Of a DNA stretch of 32,962 nt, positions 17,020-25,872 are shown piece after piece. Under the pieces are notes generated by a model. The model worked only from the letters and a program-made list of their open reading frames with translations, ran no database searches and had not been told where the DNA came from. Numbering within the stretch: the first letter of the stretch is position 1; each line of letters begins with the position of its first letter. The stretch comes from Candidatus Woesearchaeota archaeon. Its GTDB lineage: Archaea; Nanobdellota; Nanobdellia; UBA10117; GCA-020343615. A program made the translations under genes and the position numbers. The DNA is taken from positions 751,118-784,079 of the forward strand of contig CP070803.1 in assembly GCA_020343615.1 (NCBI GenBank). Reading direction: 5' to 3'.

Positions 17020-18398
17020 GAAAAGCAAGCATAATAATAACCGCGATAATAATCCTTGCAATAATTGTAGGAACACTACTCATTCTTTCGATAGTAAGTA
17101 GTGAAATTTTCGGAGGGATATCACTATTATGGTTGTCCCAAAAACCTTGCGCTTCATTAGACTCATTAACTGAAAAAATGGATATAGCCTGTAAATATGG
17201 GTATGATATGAAAGCAGAGATAAGTATACCTGAAGAGATAGATAATTACAAAATCTTAAGATTACCGAGAGATGAGGATGAAATAAGAAACGATTTGATA
17301 GACGAACACGGGGAAGGTATAGAAAATGACAAAGAAGCTAGGACTATAGGCAAGTACATATACGGTTTGGATATAGGTTCAGGAGGATTTGAGAAGTTAA
17401 CACAAGAATTAGCAGATTTAGAGCTTACAGGATATAATCCAGATATGAATTCAGACTATGAAGAATGTAGAGCAGGTTTATGTATTTGTATGGTTAAGGT
17501 CGGCACAAGAAAAGCACCACGTACACAAAATTGTGATTTTTGTTACCCTGTCGCTAGACAATCAGAGACTCCTGCTTTTTGTTGCGATTATGGAGTATGC
17601 AGGTTTGATAATATAGGAAATATTCCAAATGTTAATTCTAAATTCGTTGGTACCTACACTGGTGAAGAAGAAAGAGAGACCAGAATTTTTCAAGGACTTA
17701 CATTCTTACTTGAAAATAAAACCGATAATCTTACCTGGATTCAATACTACTGTAATGAAACAATTTACAATATTGATAATCGAGATGGAGTGTTTATTAT
17801 AGATTTTTATGGGCATTCGGGTGAAGAAGATCTACCATGGACCTTGTGTGGAAACGGTGTGGTGAATAATGAACAAGGAGAAGAATGTGAAGAAGATTTA
17901 GAGTGTAGTATAGGACCCCCACTAGAAGTCTGCAATGATTGTAAATGTACTACATGCGGTAATGGTATGTTGGATGACCCCCCTGAAGAATGTGACTATG
18001 ATGCGGGAGTCGGCGATTATGTCGGTTGTGTAGGAACAGAAGTCTGCAATGATTGTAAATGTACTACGTGCGGCGACGGTATATTCGATCCTGCTGTAGA
18101 AGACTGTGAACGTACTTCTGATTGTACAGCAGATACAGCAGAAACAGTGTGTAATAATTGTGAATGTGTTGAAAGTATTTTTTCAGGATGCTGTTTTAGA
18201 GAAGATAGACTTATAGGACCATGTGTAAGAGAGCAATTTTCAGCTACAAATAATAAAGATGCACTTGTAGATTTTGTTAGCTTCTCAGAAGGAAGCTGGC
18301 CTTTGAAAGGAAGAATAGCAGTTGAAATACATCCTAACCTTCTCGGAGGTTTAACCTTAAAAATAGGAGAGTATAAAATATGGTGGAAATACGTTTAG
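17016..18398 (+). CDS. Prepilin-like protein with three C-terminal Cys-rich tandem repeats, 460 aa
   Basis: MRKASIIITAIIILAIIVGT begins with RKA-S before a long hydrophobic helix, a prepilin-like signal. The middle region (45-270) is mixed, with C-x-C and CDFCYP motifs around residues 150-195. Residues 277-389 contain three tandem repeats of the pattern CGNGxxxxxxxEECxxD...CNxCxCT, resembling DUF4215-type Cys-rich repeats of secreted proteins. The first two share 'EVCNDCKCTTCG' exactly, and DNA identity extends over about 35 nt. The C-terminal 70 residues look like a beta domain. It overlaps both neighbours (ATGA upstream, 19 nt downstream). Probable minor pilin with a disulfide-rich outer part. 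Confidence 0.8.
   Translation: MRKASIIITAIIILAIIVGTLLILSIVSSEIFGGISLLWLSQKPCASLDSLTEKMDIACKYGYDMKAEISIPEEIDNYKILRLPRDEDEIRNDLIDEHGEGIENDKEARTIGKYIYGLDIGSGGFEKLTQELADLELTGYNPDMNSDYEECRAGLCICMVKVGTRKAPRTQNCDFCYPVARQSETPAFCCDYGVCRFDNIGNIPNVNSKFVGTYTGEEERETRIFQGLTFLLENKTDNLTWIQYYCNETIYNIDNRDGVFIIDFYGHSGEEDLPWTLCGNGVVNNEQGEECEEDLECSIGPPLEVCNDCKCTTCGNGMLDDPPEECDYDAGVGDYVGCVGTEVCNDCKCTTCGDGIFDPAVEDCERTSDCTADTAETVCNNCECVESIFSGCCFREDRLIGPCVREQFSATNNKDALVDFVSFSEGSWPLKGRIAVEIHPNLLGGLTLKIGEYKIWWKYV
17924..18073 (+). repeat. Tandem coding repeat, 114-bp period
   Basis: AGAAGTCTGCAATGATTGTA begins at 17924 and again at 18038. Identity continues through AATGTACTAC to about 35 nt with one A/G difference. 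The 114-bp period is exactly 38 codons, so it encodes a repeated Cys-rich unit within the 460-aa protein. The third unit (from about 18068) is diverged at DNA level. Confidence 0.8.
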
Positions 18399-19291
18399 GA
18401 AAGAAAGGATTTGATACAGCAGCAATAGTGATTGTAGCAGTAATTATAATCCTAGGAGTCCTTTCTTTAATACTTGTTTATTCAACTACATCATCTCCAT
18501 TTAAAGAAACAGGAATTAAATTAAGCGAAAAATCAGAAGAGTATGCTAACGTGTCTTTTGGAAATTTAACATTAGACCCTTCTTTGTACATGGGAAGACC
18601 TTACGATGAATGTGGTAATAAAAGAGGAGTTTCTTCACAAGATGTAAGATTCGATGAAGTTACATTCATAGGTCTAACAGTATACCCAGAGTACTACGAA
18701 TGTGTAGGTTATGATTGTTGTAGAGGATTTGTTTATGAACATATCTTGGACATGGGTAAGGAATACACAGATAAGTTTCTTCATATAGATTATTATCTTC
18801 AAAATACGTTTGAAGTTGACTCATTTGCTAAAGGTTGTACTGGTGACGAATGTTGTCAATTTGACACGGTATACACTGGTGTGACTATAGGAGATATAGT
18901 TTATTGTAAGTATCCTGAACCATATATTTTTCTATTTTATTACTCAGCTACTGGAAAAGAAGCTGATTGGCATAAATTTTATCATACGAGATATTATACT
19001 CCCCCAGATCCTCCTGGAAAACAAGAATTAATTCTCCCAATTGGAGATGAATTTAGATTCATAAAAGTTATCACATTAAATTCCTATTTAGATTATATTA
19101 ATGGGGAAGTTATACCTTGGAAATATCCAGGAAAAAGGTACATAACTGTTTGTAACAAATACCATCCAGATATAGAAGGCACAAATCATCTCTATAACCC
19201 AGATGGAGATGATATCATATTATTAGATCCATTAGAAGGTGGTAATGGGTATATACTTAATATGAGCACAGAGGGTATATGGGACGGATGA
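18380..19291 (+). CDS. Prepilin-like protein with discoidin-like domain, paralogue of the gene at 10703, 303 aa
   Basis: The N-terminus MVEIRLGKKGFDTAAIVIVA has a KKG-F prepilin-like site and a hydrophobic helix to about residue 36. It shares with the 376-aa protein: the small DECGN motif (residue 75 region), CC followed by an FxxGKxY-type strand (EHILDMGKEYTDKFLHIDYY), and a closing strand FRFIKVITLNSYLDYINGEV (versus FRYVKLVSLNQDIDYAKAEV). The latter resembles the ends of discoidin-type domains. A GGNGY motif sits near the C-terminus, but the PKD domain is absent. Like its paralogue, it is followed directly by a Sec-exported Cys-rich protein. Likely minor or tip pilin. Confidence 0.8.
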   Translation: MVEIRLGKKGFDTAAIVIVAVIIILGVLSLILVYSTTSSPFKETGIKLSEKSEEYANVSFGNLTLDPSLYMGRPYDECGNKRGVSSQDVRFDEVTFIGLTVYPEYYECVGYDCCRGFVYEHILDMGKEYTDKFLHIDYYLQNTFEVDSFAKGCTGDECCQFDTVYTGVTIGDIVYCKYPEPYIFLFYYSATGKEADWHKFYHTRYYTPPDPPGKQELILPIGDEFRFIKVITLNSYLDYINGEVIPWKYPGKRYITVCNKYHPDIEGTNHLYNPDGDDIILLDPLEGGNGYILNMSTEGIWDG

Positions 19292-20820
19292 AAATAAATA
19301 AGATAAATTGTAAATTCAGTACCAAGAAAACGATATTCATAATCTTTTCAATTTTTATATTAGTCCCACTTCTCTCAAAATTTTCAATAGCTGAAGACGT
19401 AGCAGGTTGTACTTGTGACAGTTTTTGGCTTACTTGTGGAAGTCATACTATAGAGGACGATGACGACGGACCTACATTTATTGGATTACTTTGGGTAGGT
19501 TGGGATTTAGGCCATCATGAAGATTATTGTGAAGTATATGGTGATCCAAGTAATGGAGAAGAAGGAGATTGTAAACATGATCCATGTAATATAGCTAGTG
19601 ATTGTTTGTTTGGATATGGGGATATAGCTAGATTAAAAAGATGTCCAGCTGCTTCGATTTATAATGGTCATACTTGTTTTCTAAGATGCGATGGGCATAT
19701 CGGCAGTAGCGACTTTACTGGTGCAATCTGGGATGCTTGGGACAGAAAATGTATAACATGCAATGGCGTTCTAGAAAATCTAGTTTACGGAGATACTAGC
19801 GATATTTACTGTAATGATGATGCGTGGGATCCAAAGTTTACTCCCATTGTTGGAGATGGTAATTGTGAATCCGCTTGCGGAGCACATCCAAATTGCGACG
19901 ATAATGTTCCTGGCGAGTATCAAGAAAGTTTCTTCGGTTGGCTTCGCTGTAACAAAGGTGTACCTAATCGTTTAGACTATTGCACGGATTCATGTGGTTT
20001 CGAAGATAGAGAATGTAGTGCTTCTGGACACCTTGGGTGTAATGCTGATGCAAGTTGCGATGGTTTGTATCCGGGAGAGCCCTGTGACGACGGGTTTTAC
20101 TGTACTGACACATGTGAATGTAAGGTCGACTGTCCTCCTTGCCTAGCAGATTGTGACGATGATTCAATTTGTGAGATAGATATCTGCATAGATATAAATA
20201 ATTGTGGAGGATGTGGTCAAGTATGCGATAATGCAGATGATAATAATTTATACACTGATCCGGATACTGGTGAATATGAATGTGTTAATGGGTGGTGTAC
20301 TTGTGATAATACTGAGGACGATGGTGATCCCGTGTATATGAGATATGGGGGTTGTAAACCTCTAACCCAATATAGTTGGATACCTCCAAGTTGTGCAGAT
20401 GGTTCTGATTGGAGCGCATGTCTAACACCTTGGACTCCTTTTACAGGTTTTTCTCTATGGACTAGAACTTCAGGACCAGAAGATAGTGCTGCAGATCTCT
20501 GCGATGGTACCGTTGAATACGTAGCAAAAAGAGAATTCGTTTTAGACGATCTTGAAGAAAAGTACGTGCCTTACTATACAATCTATTCTTGTAACTACCC
20601 TGTTCCCCCTTTTGATAATAATTTTGCTTTAAGTCGTGGAGTAGGATATCTAGTATATCCTGCTATTCCACCACCACCTCCCGGCGGCGGCGGTTGGGCT
20701 CCAGTAAGTTTATATCCAGGAATGAATTTCGTCGGGGTTACAGTGGATAGTATAGCTACTCAAACAGCAATAGATGATTATCTAGATGCTGGGAGGTATG
20801 ATTGGATATGCGGAAAGTAA
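19288..20820 (+). CDS. Sec-exported cysteine-rich surface protein, 510 aa
   Basis: I choose ATG 19288 because it overlaps the upstream TGA (ATGA); an ATG three codons earlier (19279) is possible. Residues 1-34 form a Sec signal peptide (TIFIIFSIFILVPLLSKF, likely cut after SIA). The mature protein is extremely Cys-rich to about residue 345, with modules DGNCESACGAHPNCDD and CITCNGVL that recur in the 1731-aa protein (KKCESACGSDPYCDE, HCVTC). It ends with a GVGYLVY segment (about 451), a Pro/Gly stretch and YPGMNFVG, the same tail layout as its larger relative. It overlaps the next gene by 13 nt. Probable disulfide-stabilised adhesin or tip component. Confidence 0.82.
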   Translation: MKINKINCKFSTKKTIFIIFSIFILVPLLSKFSIAEDVAGCTCDSFWLTCGSHTIEDDDDGPTFIGLLWVGWDLGHHEDYCEVYGDPSNGEEGDCKHDPCNIASDCLFGYGDIARLKRCPAASIYNGHTCFLRCDGHIGSSDFTGAIWDAWDRKCITCNGVLENLVYGDTSDIYCNDDAWDPKFTPIVGDGNCESACGAHPNCDDNVPGEYQESFFGWLRCNKGVPNRLDYCTDSCGFEDRECSASGHLGCNADASCDGLYPGEPCDDGFYCTDTCECKVDCPPCLADCDDDSICEIDICIDINNCGGCGQVCDNADDNNLYTDPDTGEYECVNGWCTCDNTEDDGDPVYMRYGGCKPLTQYSWIPPSCADGSDWSACLTPWTPFTGFSLWTRTSGPEDSAADLCDGTVEYVAKREFVLDDLEEKYVPYYTIYSCNYPVPPFDNNFALSRGVGYLVYPAIPPPPPGGGGWAPVSLYPGMNFVGVTVDSIATQTAIDDYLDAGRYDWICGK

Positions 20821-21908
20821 AAGGAACAGAAGATCTCATAATGTCAATTATTATCGCTATAATCATCACACTAATTTGTGTTTGGGCATGGTATGTGTTT
20901 GTATATGAACCTGTTGCTGGAGGTGTAACAAAAGGGTTAAGAGCAGATCAATATTGTGTCGAAGGAAGAGAAACCTATGGTTACTGGGCTTCAGATTTAA
21001 TAATAGATTTTAATAAAATATATTATGCAAAAGGATTGGCAATTTATATAACTCCAGGAGGGCAGGGTATGCTCAGTCTTCATGCTGAGAAAATATTCGT
21101 TTATGTTTATGATGATAAAGGAGATGAGATTCCTATAGGGTATGTAGGAAAGATAGAAGATGGAGACATTGGTAGAGAGATGCCCTGTATAGTTACTGGC
21201 AGCTTAGGAGCGGGAAAGAAGAACAAATGCCATCATTATGAAGGTCCTATTACAAAAATAAAAGCATCAGCTGAACAACACCCAGCGTGTTATGTAAGTG
21301 CTACATTTGCTTATTTTCATCCTTTAATAAGGGTTATAGAATTTTTTACTGAAACAGATTTAATTACAATTTGTTCAGTAGATAAACTAAAAGTACAATT
21401 ATTCCATCCTTGCATGCAAGAATCTACACTAGTAGAGGGAGATTGCGACGGAGATGGTATAGAAGAAATAGGATGGAATCATCAGTTCCCAATAGAATGC
21501 GAGCCAGATGCAGTTGCACGACATTGTACTATTGAAAGAGGAACATATGTGGTACAAAATATGGATAATATAAGACAGATGAATTTTCCAGGACTTCCCT
21601 TATTACAAGTAGGAGCTAGAGGCGGATGTGAAGGAGTTCAAACAGGTTGTGATATTAAAATATACTTCGGAAAGCCTGTAGAAGATGGTTTAGATCCAGA
21701 GGGATGCGATGATCCTGCAGTGGTGTGGACCCACGTAACAAGTTTTCCGAATTTAGATTATGATTATATCTATTCAAATCCTATAAGTGTTTCAAATTAT
21801 GTAGAAATAGATACAGAAGCTACATATCATAGGAAATGGTGCCTTAAGGTAGAGTCAGGAGGTAATTGTTGGATAAATTCAATTGACGTCCAGAGCTATA
21901 AAAAATGA
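20808..21908 (+). CDS. Prepilin-like surface protein, 366 aa
   Basis: ATG 20808 gives MRKVKGTEDLIMSIIIAIII, a prepilin-like signal with Gly at -1 and an acidic residue nearby; an upstream TTG at 20802 would add only two residues. After the helix (about 11-32) there is a large beta-rich outside domain with scattered Cys and a short Asp-rich loop CDGDGIEE (about 206). It also has the phrase GCEGVQTGCDIKIYFGKP and a Cys-Trp-rich end. I do not recognise the family. It overlaps the preceding gene by 13 nt, and its stop overlaps the next start (ATGA). Confidence 0.78.
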   Translation: MRKVKGTEDLIMSIIIAIIITLICVWAWYVFVYEPVAGGVTKGLRADQYCVEGRETYGYWASDLIIDFNKIYYAKGLAIYITPGGQGMLSLHAEKIFVYVYDDKGDEIPIGYVGKIEDGDIGREMPCIVTGSLGAGKKNKCHHYEGPITKIKASAEQHPACYVSATFAYFHPLIRVIEFFTETDLITICSVDKLKVQLFHPCMQESTLVEGDCDGDGIEEIGWNHQFPIECEPDAVARHCTIERGTYVVQNMDNIRQMNFPGLPLLQVGARGGCEGVQTGCDIKIYFGKPVEDGLDPEGCDDPAVVWTHVTSFPNLDYDYIYSNPISVSNYVEIDTEATYHRKWCLKVESGGNCWINSIDVQSYKK

Positions 21909-23869
21909 GAAAAAAAGCAAGCATGTTGTCAATACTTGCATATTTGATTGCAATTATATTCATAGCTGTAGTTCTCTATAAAGTTTTTACGTTCTCTGTA
22001 GAAAAATATCCAGCAATAGAAGTAAGAGAGCTTTCCAATGAATATGATTACGCATTAAATGCACCGGAAAATGTACACATACCGCATATCTTTCCTGCGA
22101 CGTATTTTGAAGGATGCGGCATAGGGGCAGTTCTGTTTGACGTTAATAAAGATTCGGAGGGGAATTTAGTACATGGAACACATATGGGGATTTCTCGTTG
22201 TGGTGATGGATGTATTGATTATTTTAATTTGATGACAGGTATAATGGCTGCTATGTTGGCATTTGATACTGCTCAAGGAGTTTGGGAAGTAGCAACTGCT
22301 TGGTTTGCGGGTCATCTTGTATCTAGGGCAGTGAGTGAAGCTTTTAAAGAAGGAATGGAGTCAGTAGCTCAAAAAGGCACTAGAGAAATAATGGAAGAGT
22401 TTATTGAGGAGCAAGGAGGATCAGCAGCATCTAAATATATTAAAAAGAAGATGGTGAAAAGTGGCTCAAAATCATACTTAGGTAAAGTATTTGGTACTAA
22501 ATTTTTAAAAGAGGCAGCAGAGCAAGCAAGTGGTGAAGCAGTTGAGAAGACACTGGTTAAACAAGCATGGCAATCAATCAGTAAACAGTTATTAGGCGAA
22601 TCACTAGGTAAAAAAGCAAAAAATTACTTAAAAGAGAAACTAGGACTTCTTTTTAAGGGTGTTGAAGACGTTGTAGGACCTGGAGACCTAGCCAAGAAAG
22701 TACAAGGAGAATTTCTTTCAGAATCTGTTTTAGAACTTTTTGTAAACAACCCAAATCTCAGAGAGGAACTTGTAGAGCAACAATTTGAAACAGCAGCACT
22801 TGCTGTAATGAAGAAATCTGGTAAGTCTGGTGAGGCATTTATGGGAGCTATAGTTCATAAACCACAGACTTTATTACCTTATGACGTAGGCCCAGGACTC
22901 AAAACACTGGATGATTCTATAAATACCCTAACTTGGGTACCTGCCGTATATACTGATGACATTCTAGATTATGTTGAAGCAAATTCTGTTAGGTCCCCTA
23001 CTGTTTGGTATGCTGGAGGTCTAGATGCTGTAGTAAAAGAATGTAGATGGTCTGGAAATCTTGATCCATTACTAGATTTTTTTAAGAGGAACGGTGATTC
23101 TACAGGTATACTCACGGGAGCTACTCAAGACTTTGCTTCAAGTGGCATGATTCCTAATAGCGTTATAAGGCAAGCAGTTATTGATACAGGAGACGATGCC
23201 TTCCAAAAGCATTTTGTAGCTAGGGTACTGGCAAAGGAGTCAGCAGAGGTGTTCTTTACTGGTGCTAGCAAAGAGCTTGTAGAAAAAACTACAAAACTAT
23301 CACTAAGGCCCTCAAAGATAGCGAAAATGTTTGCAAAATATACAGTAGGTCTAGAAATAAAAGTAGCAAAAGCCTACGCATTAAGAGTTGTTCCTGCTGG
23401 AACAGCTACTGGAGCAGGAGCAAGAGACGCAATAGGAATAACTTTTGGTTTCTTTGAAGAACATGTATTAGGTTTACCACATCCCGGCCATTTCTTAGGC
23501 ATGTGTTGTTTTAAGACAGATTACACTACGAGATTTATTATCGAAATGGGTCAATTTGCTTCAGGTCTATTCGGTGCTGTTCCAGGTATGTCCTTTGTTC
23601 AAGCAGCACTAGACAAATTAACACTTGACATTTATTCAGAAGAAATTGACTTATGTAAAAGAGATATATATCTCTATAGCTATATTAAAGACGGAGGGAT
23701 AACGCCCGAGAGTCCAGAGTTCACACCTGAAAAAAAGGCTAAAAGATGGACAGGTCTTATTGAAACAGATACAGTCTTAATTAATTATGTAGATGCTCCT
23801 AGAATACTATTTTTGAATAAAACTATTGAAAATAAAATGGATATTAATGTTATTGTGGGAGGAAGTTAA
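21905..23869 (+). CDS. Large helical protein with prepilin-like N-terminus, 654 aa
   Basis: MRKKASMLSILAYLIAIIFI carries RKKA-S before a hydrophobic helix. Residues 60-110 contain Cys (GCGIG, CGDGCIDYF). The remainder is unlike its beta-rich neighbours: an Ala/Glu/Lys-rich helical region (about 135-330), then mixed segments, and a less polar stretch near residues 485-560 with GHFLGMCCF. It may be a soluble helical domain held outside the membrane by the N-terminal helix, or partly membrane-associated. No family recognised. Starts with ATGA overlap and ends 3 nt before the next gene. Confidence 0.75.
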   Translation: MRKKASMLSILAYLIAIIFIAVVLYKVFTFSVEKYPAIEVRELSNEYDYALNAPENVHIPHIFPATYFEGCGIGAVLFDVNKDSEGNLVHGTHMGISRCGDGCIDYFNLMTGIMAAMLAFDTAQGVWEVATAWFAGHLVSRAVSEAFKEGMESVAQKGTREIMEEFIEEQGGSAASKYIKKKMVKSGSKSYLGKVFGTKFLKEAAEQASGEAVEKTLVKQAWQSISKQLLGESLGKKAKNYLKEKLGLLFKGVEDVVGPGDLAKKVQGEFLSESVLELFVNNPNLREELVEQQFETAALAVMKKSGKSGEAFMGAIVHKPQTLLPYDVGPGLKTLDDSINTLTWVPAVYTDDILDYVEANSVRSPTVWYAGGLDAVVKECRWSGNLDPLLDFFKRNGDSTGILTGATQDFASSGMIPNSVIRQAVIDTGDDAFQKHFVARVLAKESAEVFFTGASKELVEKTTKLSLRPSKIAKMFAKYTVGLEIKVAKAYALRVVPAGTATGAGARDAIGITFGFFEEHVLGLPHPGHFLGMCCFKTDYTTRFIIEMGQFASGLFGAVPGMSFVQAALDKLTLDIYSEEIDLCKRDIYLYSYIKDGGITPESPEFTPEKKAKRWTGLIETDTVLINYVDAPRILFLNKTIENKMDINVIVGGS

Positions 23870-23872
23870 AAT

Positions 23873-24106
23873 ATGGTAAATAAAAAAGGAATGCAGTATA
23901 TTGTAAAGGTAATCGTTTTTGTAATAATATTAGCAATGTTAGCCCTTATAGTTATAGTAAGTGTTGGAATGGGAGGTGTAGAAGAAGCTAACAACTTCTT
24001 CAAAGAGCGTTTTTCAAAGATGATTGGAGCAAATTCCGCGTTTATGATTCCAATAGGAAACATATTTAATTATAATCTAATAGAGGTTATTAAAAGTGAT
24101 ACGTAG
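23873..24106 (+). CDS. Small prepilin-like protein, 77 aa
   Basis: The N-terminus MVNKKGMQYIVKVIVFVIIL has a KKG prepilin-like site and helix to about residue 33. It ends with an amphipathic 45-residue tail (VEEANNFFKERFSKMIG). There is no globular head, so it resembles a minimal pilin. It overlaps the next gene's GTG start by 11 nt. Confidence 0.75.
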   Translation: MVNKKGMQYIVKVIVFVIILAMLALIVIVSVGMGGVEEANNFFKERFSKMIGANSAFMIPIGNIFNYNLIEVIKSDT

Positions 24107-24680
24107 TAAAAAAGGTACTGATGATTTTCGGACAGTAGTTCATATATTAATAGGAGCAATTTTTTTCATTATAGTGGCAATAGCTGTAATGTTTTTTATC
24201 ACAGGACAAGAAATAAAAGCAATATTTGAATCAGGTGCAATAGAAGGGGACAAGATCGCTACAAGAATTATCTTTTCTAAAAATTGCCTCGCTTTAAGTG
24301 AAACAATTACTGCTGATTGGTATCTAAATACTGATGAGAGGCATGAAAGCGAGTTAGTGAGGTTAGGTATTATTGATTACAATAAATGGGACGCTGCTAA
24401 GATTTCTGCCGATGCAAATCCTAAAGATATTAGTAATATAATAAACAAATGTGTAGGCTACACGATTACAGATAAGTATAAATATACCTTAAATATTGGT
24501 CCACCAGAAGGATCTTTTGATGTTGAGGGAATAGCAGGGGATGGTAGTGTTTGTCTTGTAGGAGCATCAATTACCAGAAAAAAATTATATCCTGTTTTAC
24601 TGTATAATGCAGGAAACTATGAAAATAGAGTGTTAAATATGACAATAAGATTTTGTTATCTTAACGAAACAGTAGGATGA
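24096..24680 (+). CDS. Prepilin-like protein, 194 aa (GTG start)
   Basis: GTG at 24096 gives MIRSKKGTDDFRTVVHILIG. SKKG-TDD and the following helix (about 14-35) fit a prepilin signal, and GAGGT at 24082-24086 provides a ribosome-binding site 9 nt upstream. The outside domain has Cys at about 68, 116 and 148, a helical first half and a beta-like second half (YTLNIGPPEGSF, VLNMTIRFCYL) reminiscent of minor pilin heads. The stop overlaps the next start (ATGA). No named family recognised. Confidence 0.78.
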   Translation: MIRSKKGTDDFRTVVHILIGAIFFIIVAIAVMFFITGQEIKAIFESGAIEGDKIATRIIFSKNCLALSETITADWYLNTDERHESELVRLGIIDYNKWDAAKISADANPKDISNIINKCVGYTITDKYKYTLNIGPPEGSFDVEGIAGDGSVCLVGASITRKKLYPVLLYNAGNYENRVLNMTIRFCYLNETVG

Positions 24681-25189
24681 ATAGAAAAAAAGGATTTGGA
24701 GTCATAGGAGGAGTTCTACTCTTAATAATCATTTTCTTAATTACCGTAGTAGTGATATGGTCAGTAGCAAGCCAAGGACTAGCAGGACATCCTCCAGTAA
24801 TGCACTTAAACGCTGTAGTAGTTTCTTCAAATTATACTAATGATTGTGACATCTTTTTACTGAATTTACTTAGATATAAAGATCCAGCCAAGGGGCTTAC
24901 TTATGGAGAAAAGATAATCTTATCTAAGCAGCTAAAAGAGAGCACAGCAGTTGGAATAGAACTAAAGGAAATCATTGAAAATGATATTATTAAAAGGCCT
25001 TTAGATTGTGTTACAGATTGTTTTGAAATAATAGCACAAGGTGAAGGTGACCAAGAGCCTTTTCTAAGTTATGCTCCCTGTGGTAAGTGTGATAAAAGAC
25101 TATCTATAGACTATTGTGAAGCTTATCTTCCTGAATTTAATCCTGAAGATGAACATATAAAGGTGCAATTAGCACTAGAGATTCGATAA
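24677..25189 (+). CDS. Prepilin-like protein, 170 aa
   Basis: The N-terminus MNRKKGFGVIGGVLLLIIIF has a perfect KKG-F site and helix to about residue 31. The head contains six Cys, including DCVTDCFE and PCGKCDKRLSIDYC in the last 60 residues, and a helical segment LTYGEKIILSKQLKES. Start overlaps the preceding stop (ATGA). It is the last gene of the tightly overlapping part of the operon; the next gene follows a 36-nt A-rich gap. Probable minor pilin. Confidence 0.78.
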   Translation: MNRKKGFGVIGGVLLLIIIFLITVVVIWSVASQGLAGHPPVMHLNAVVVSSNYTNDCDIFLLNLLRYKDPAKGLTYGEKIILSKQLKESTAVGIELKEIIENDIIKRPLDCVTDCFEIIAQGEGDQEPFLSYAPCGKCDKRLSIDYCEAYLPEFNPEDEHIKVQLALEIR

Positions 25190-25214
25190 AAATAAAAAAC
25201 AATTGCAAAAACAA

Positions 25215-25219
25215 GGTGA
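25215..25219 (+). promoter_or_regulatory. Shine-Dalgarno sequence for the 211-aa prepilin-like gene
   Basis: GGTGA lies 6 nt before ATG 25226, matching the anti-SD sequence of archaeal 16S rRNA. It marks leadered, internal-operon translation. Confidence 0.55.
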
Positions 25220-25225
25220 AAAGTC

Positions 25226-25861
25226 ATGAATAAGAAAGGAATAGACAATATATGGTATTTTGCTCTATCTATATTTTTCATAATGTTTGTAGCACTTTTA
25301 TGGGTGTCTACAGCAACACCTTTAGAATATACTGTAGAAACAGGAAGAAAACAAGCTATACTCTTCAACATGTATATCACAGCAGAACAAATAAGAAATT
25401 ACGTAGAAGAATCAGCTAGATTATCAACTTTCTATGCTCTAAGACAAATGGAAGTACCGATAGACAGAGCTGATTGTTTTGCTGATGTTGATGGTAAAAT
25501 AGAATTTTCAGAGATTCATTTTACTTTAGCGATGCGAAAGTATCTAGAACTCTATTCTCTAGAAAATATGTATTCTGATGTAAACCCACCTCTTTACGGA
25601 GTCTTTTACTGGAACCCAGCACATACGCCCCCTGTTTCAGAGAGAGGTACCCTTGCAGATGAGGCTACTCATAGCACTGCAGCTAAATCTAGATTATATG
25701 TTCCACCCATAGATGGAGGAACTAAAATAAGAATAACAGGGACTGCTGATGGAGATATTCAAATAATAAATCAGAGGTATTCGGTTATATATTCAGCAAG
25801 CCCTACCTTTGAGATTGAAGTAACTTGTCAAGAATATGAAGACTTTATGGAAGATCTTTAA
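25226..25861 (+). CDS. Prepilin-like protein, 211 aa
   Basis: MNKKGIDNIWYFALSIFFIM has KKG-I-D before a helix ending near residue 32. The helix continues into an amphipathic stretch (about 40-75, AEQIRNYVEESARLSTFYAL), as in long-helix pilins. The C-terminal half is beta-rich and ends with DGDIQIINQRYSVIYSASPT. It ends 11 bp before the stop of the convergent minus-strand gene at 25873, so transcripts from both sides may overlap. Likely a pilin-like subunit. Confidence 0.78.
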   Translation: MNKKGIDNIWYFALSIFFIMFVALLWVSTATPLEYTVETGRKQAILFNMYITAEQIRNYVEESARLSTFYALRQMEVPIDRADCFADVDGKIEFSEIHFTLAMRKYLELYSLENMYSDVNPPLYGVFYWNPAHTPPVSERGTLADEATHSTAAKSRLYVPPIDGGTKIRITGTADGDIQIINQRYSVIYSASPTFEIEVTCQEYEDFMEDL

Positions 25862-25872
25862 TTATATATTTA

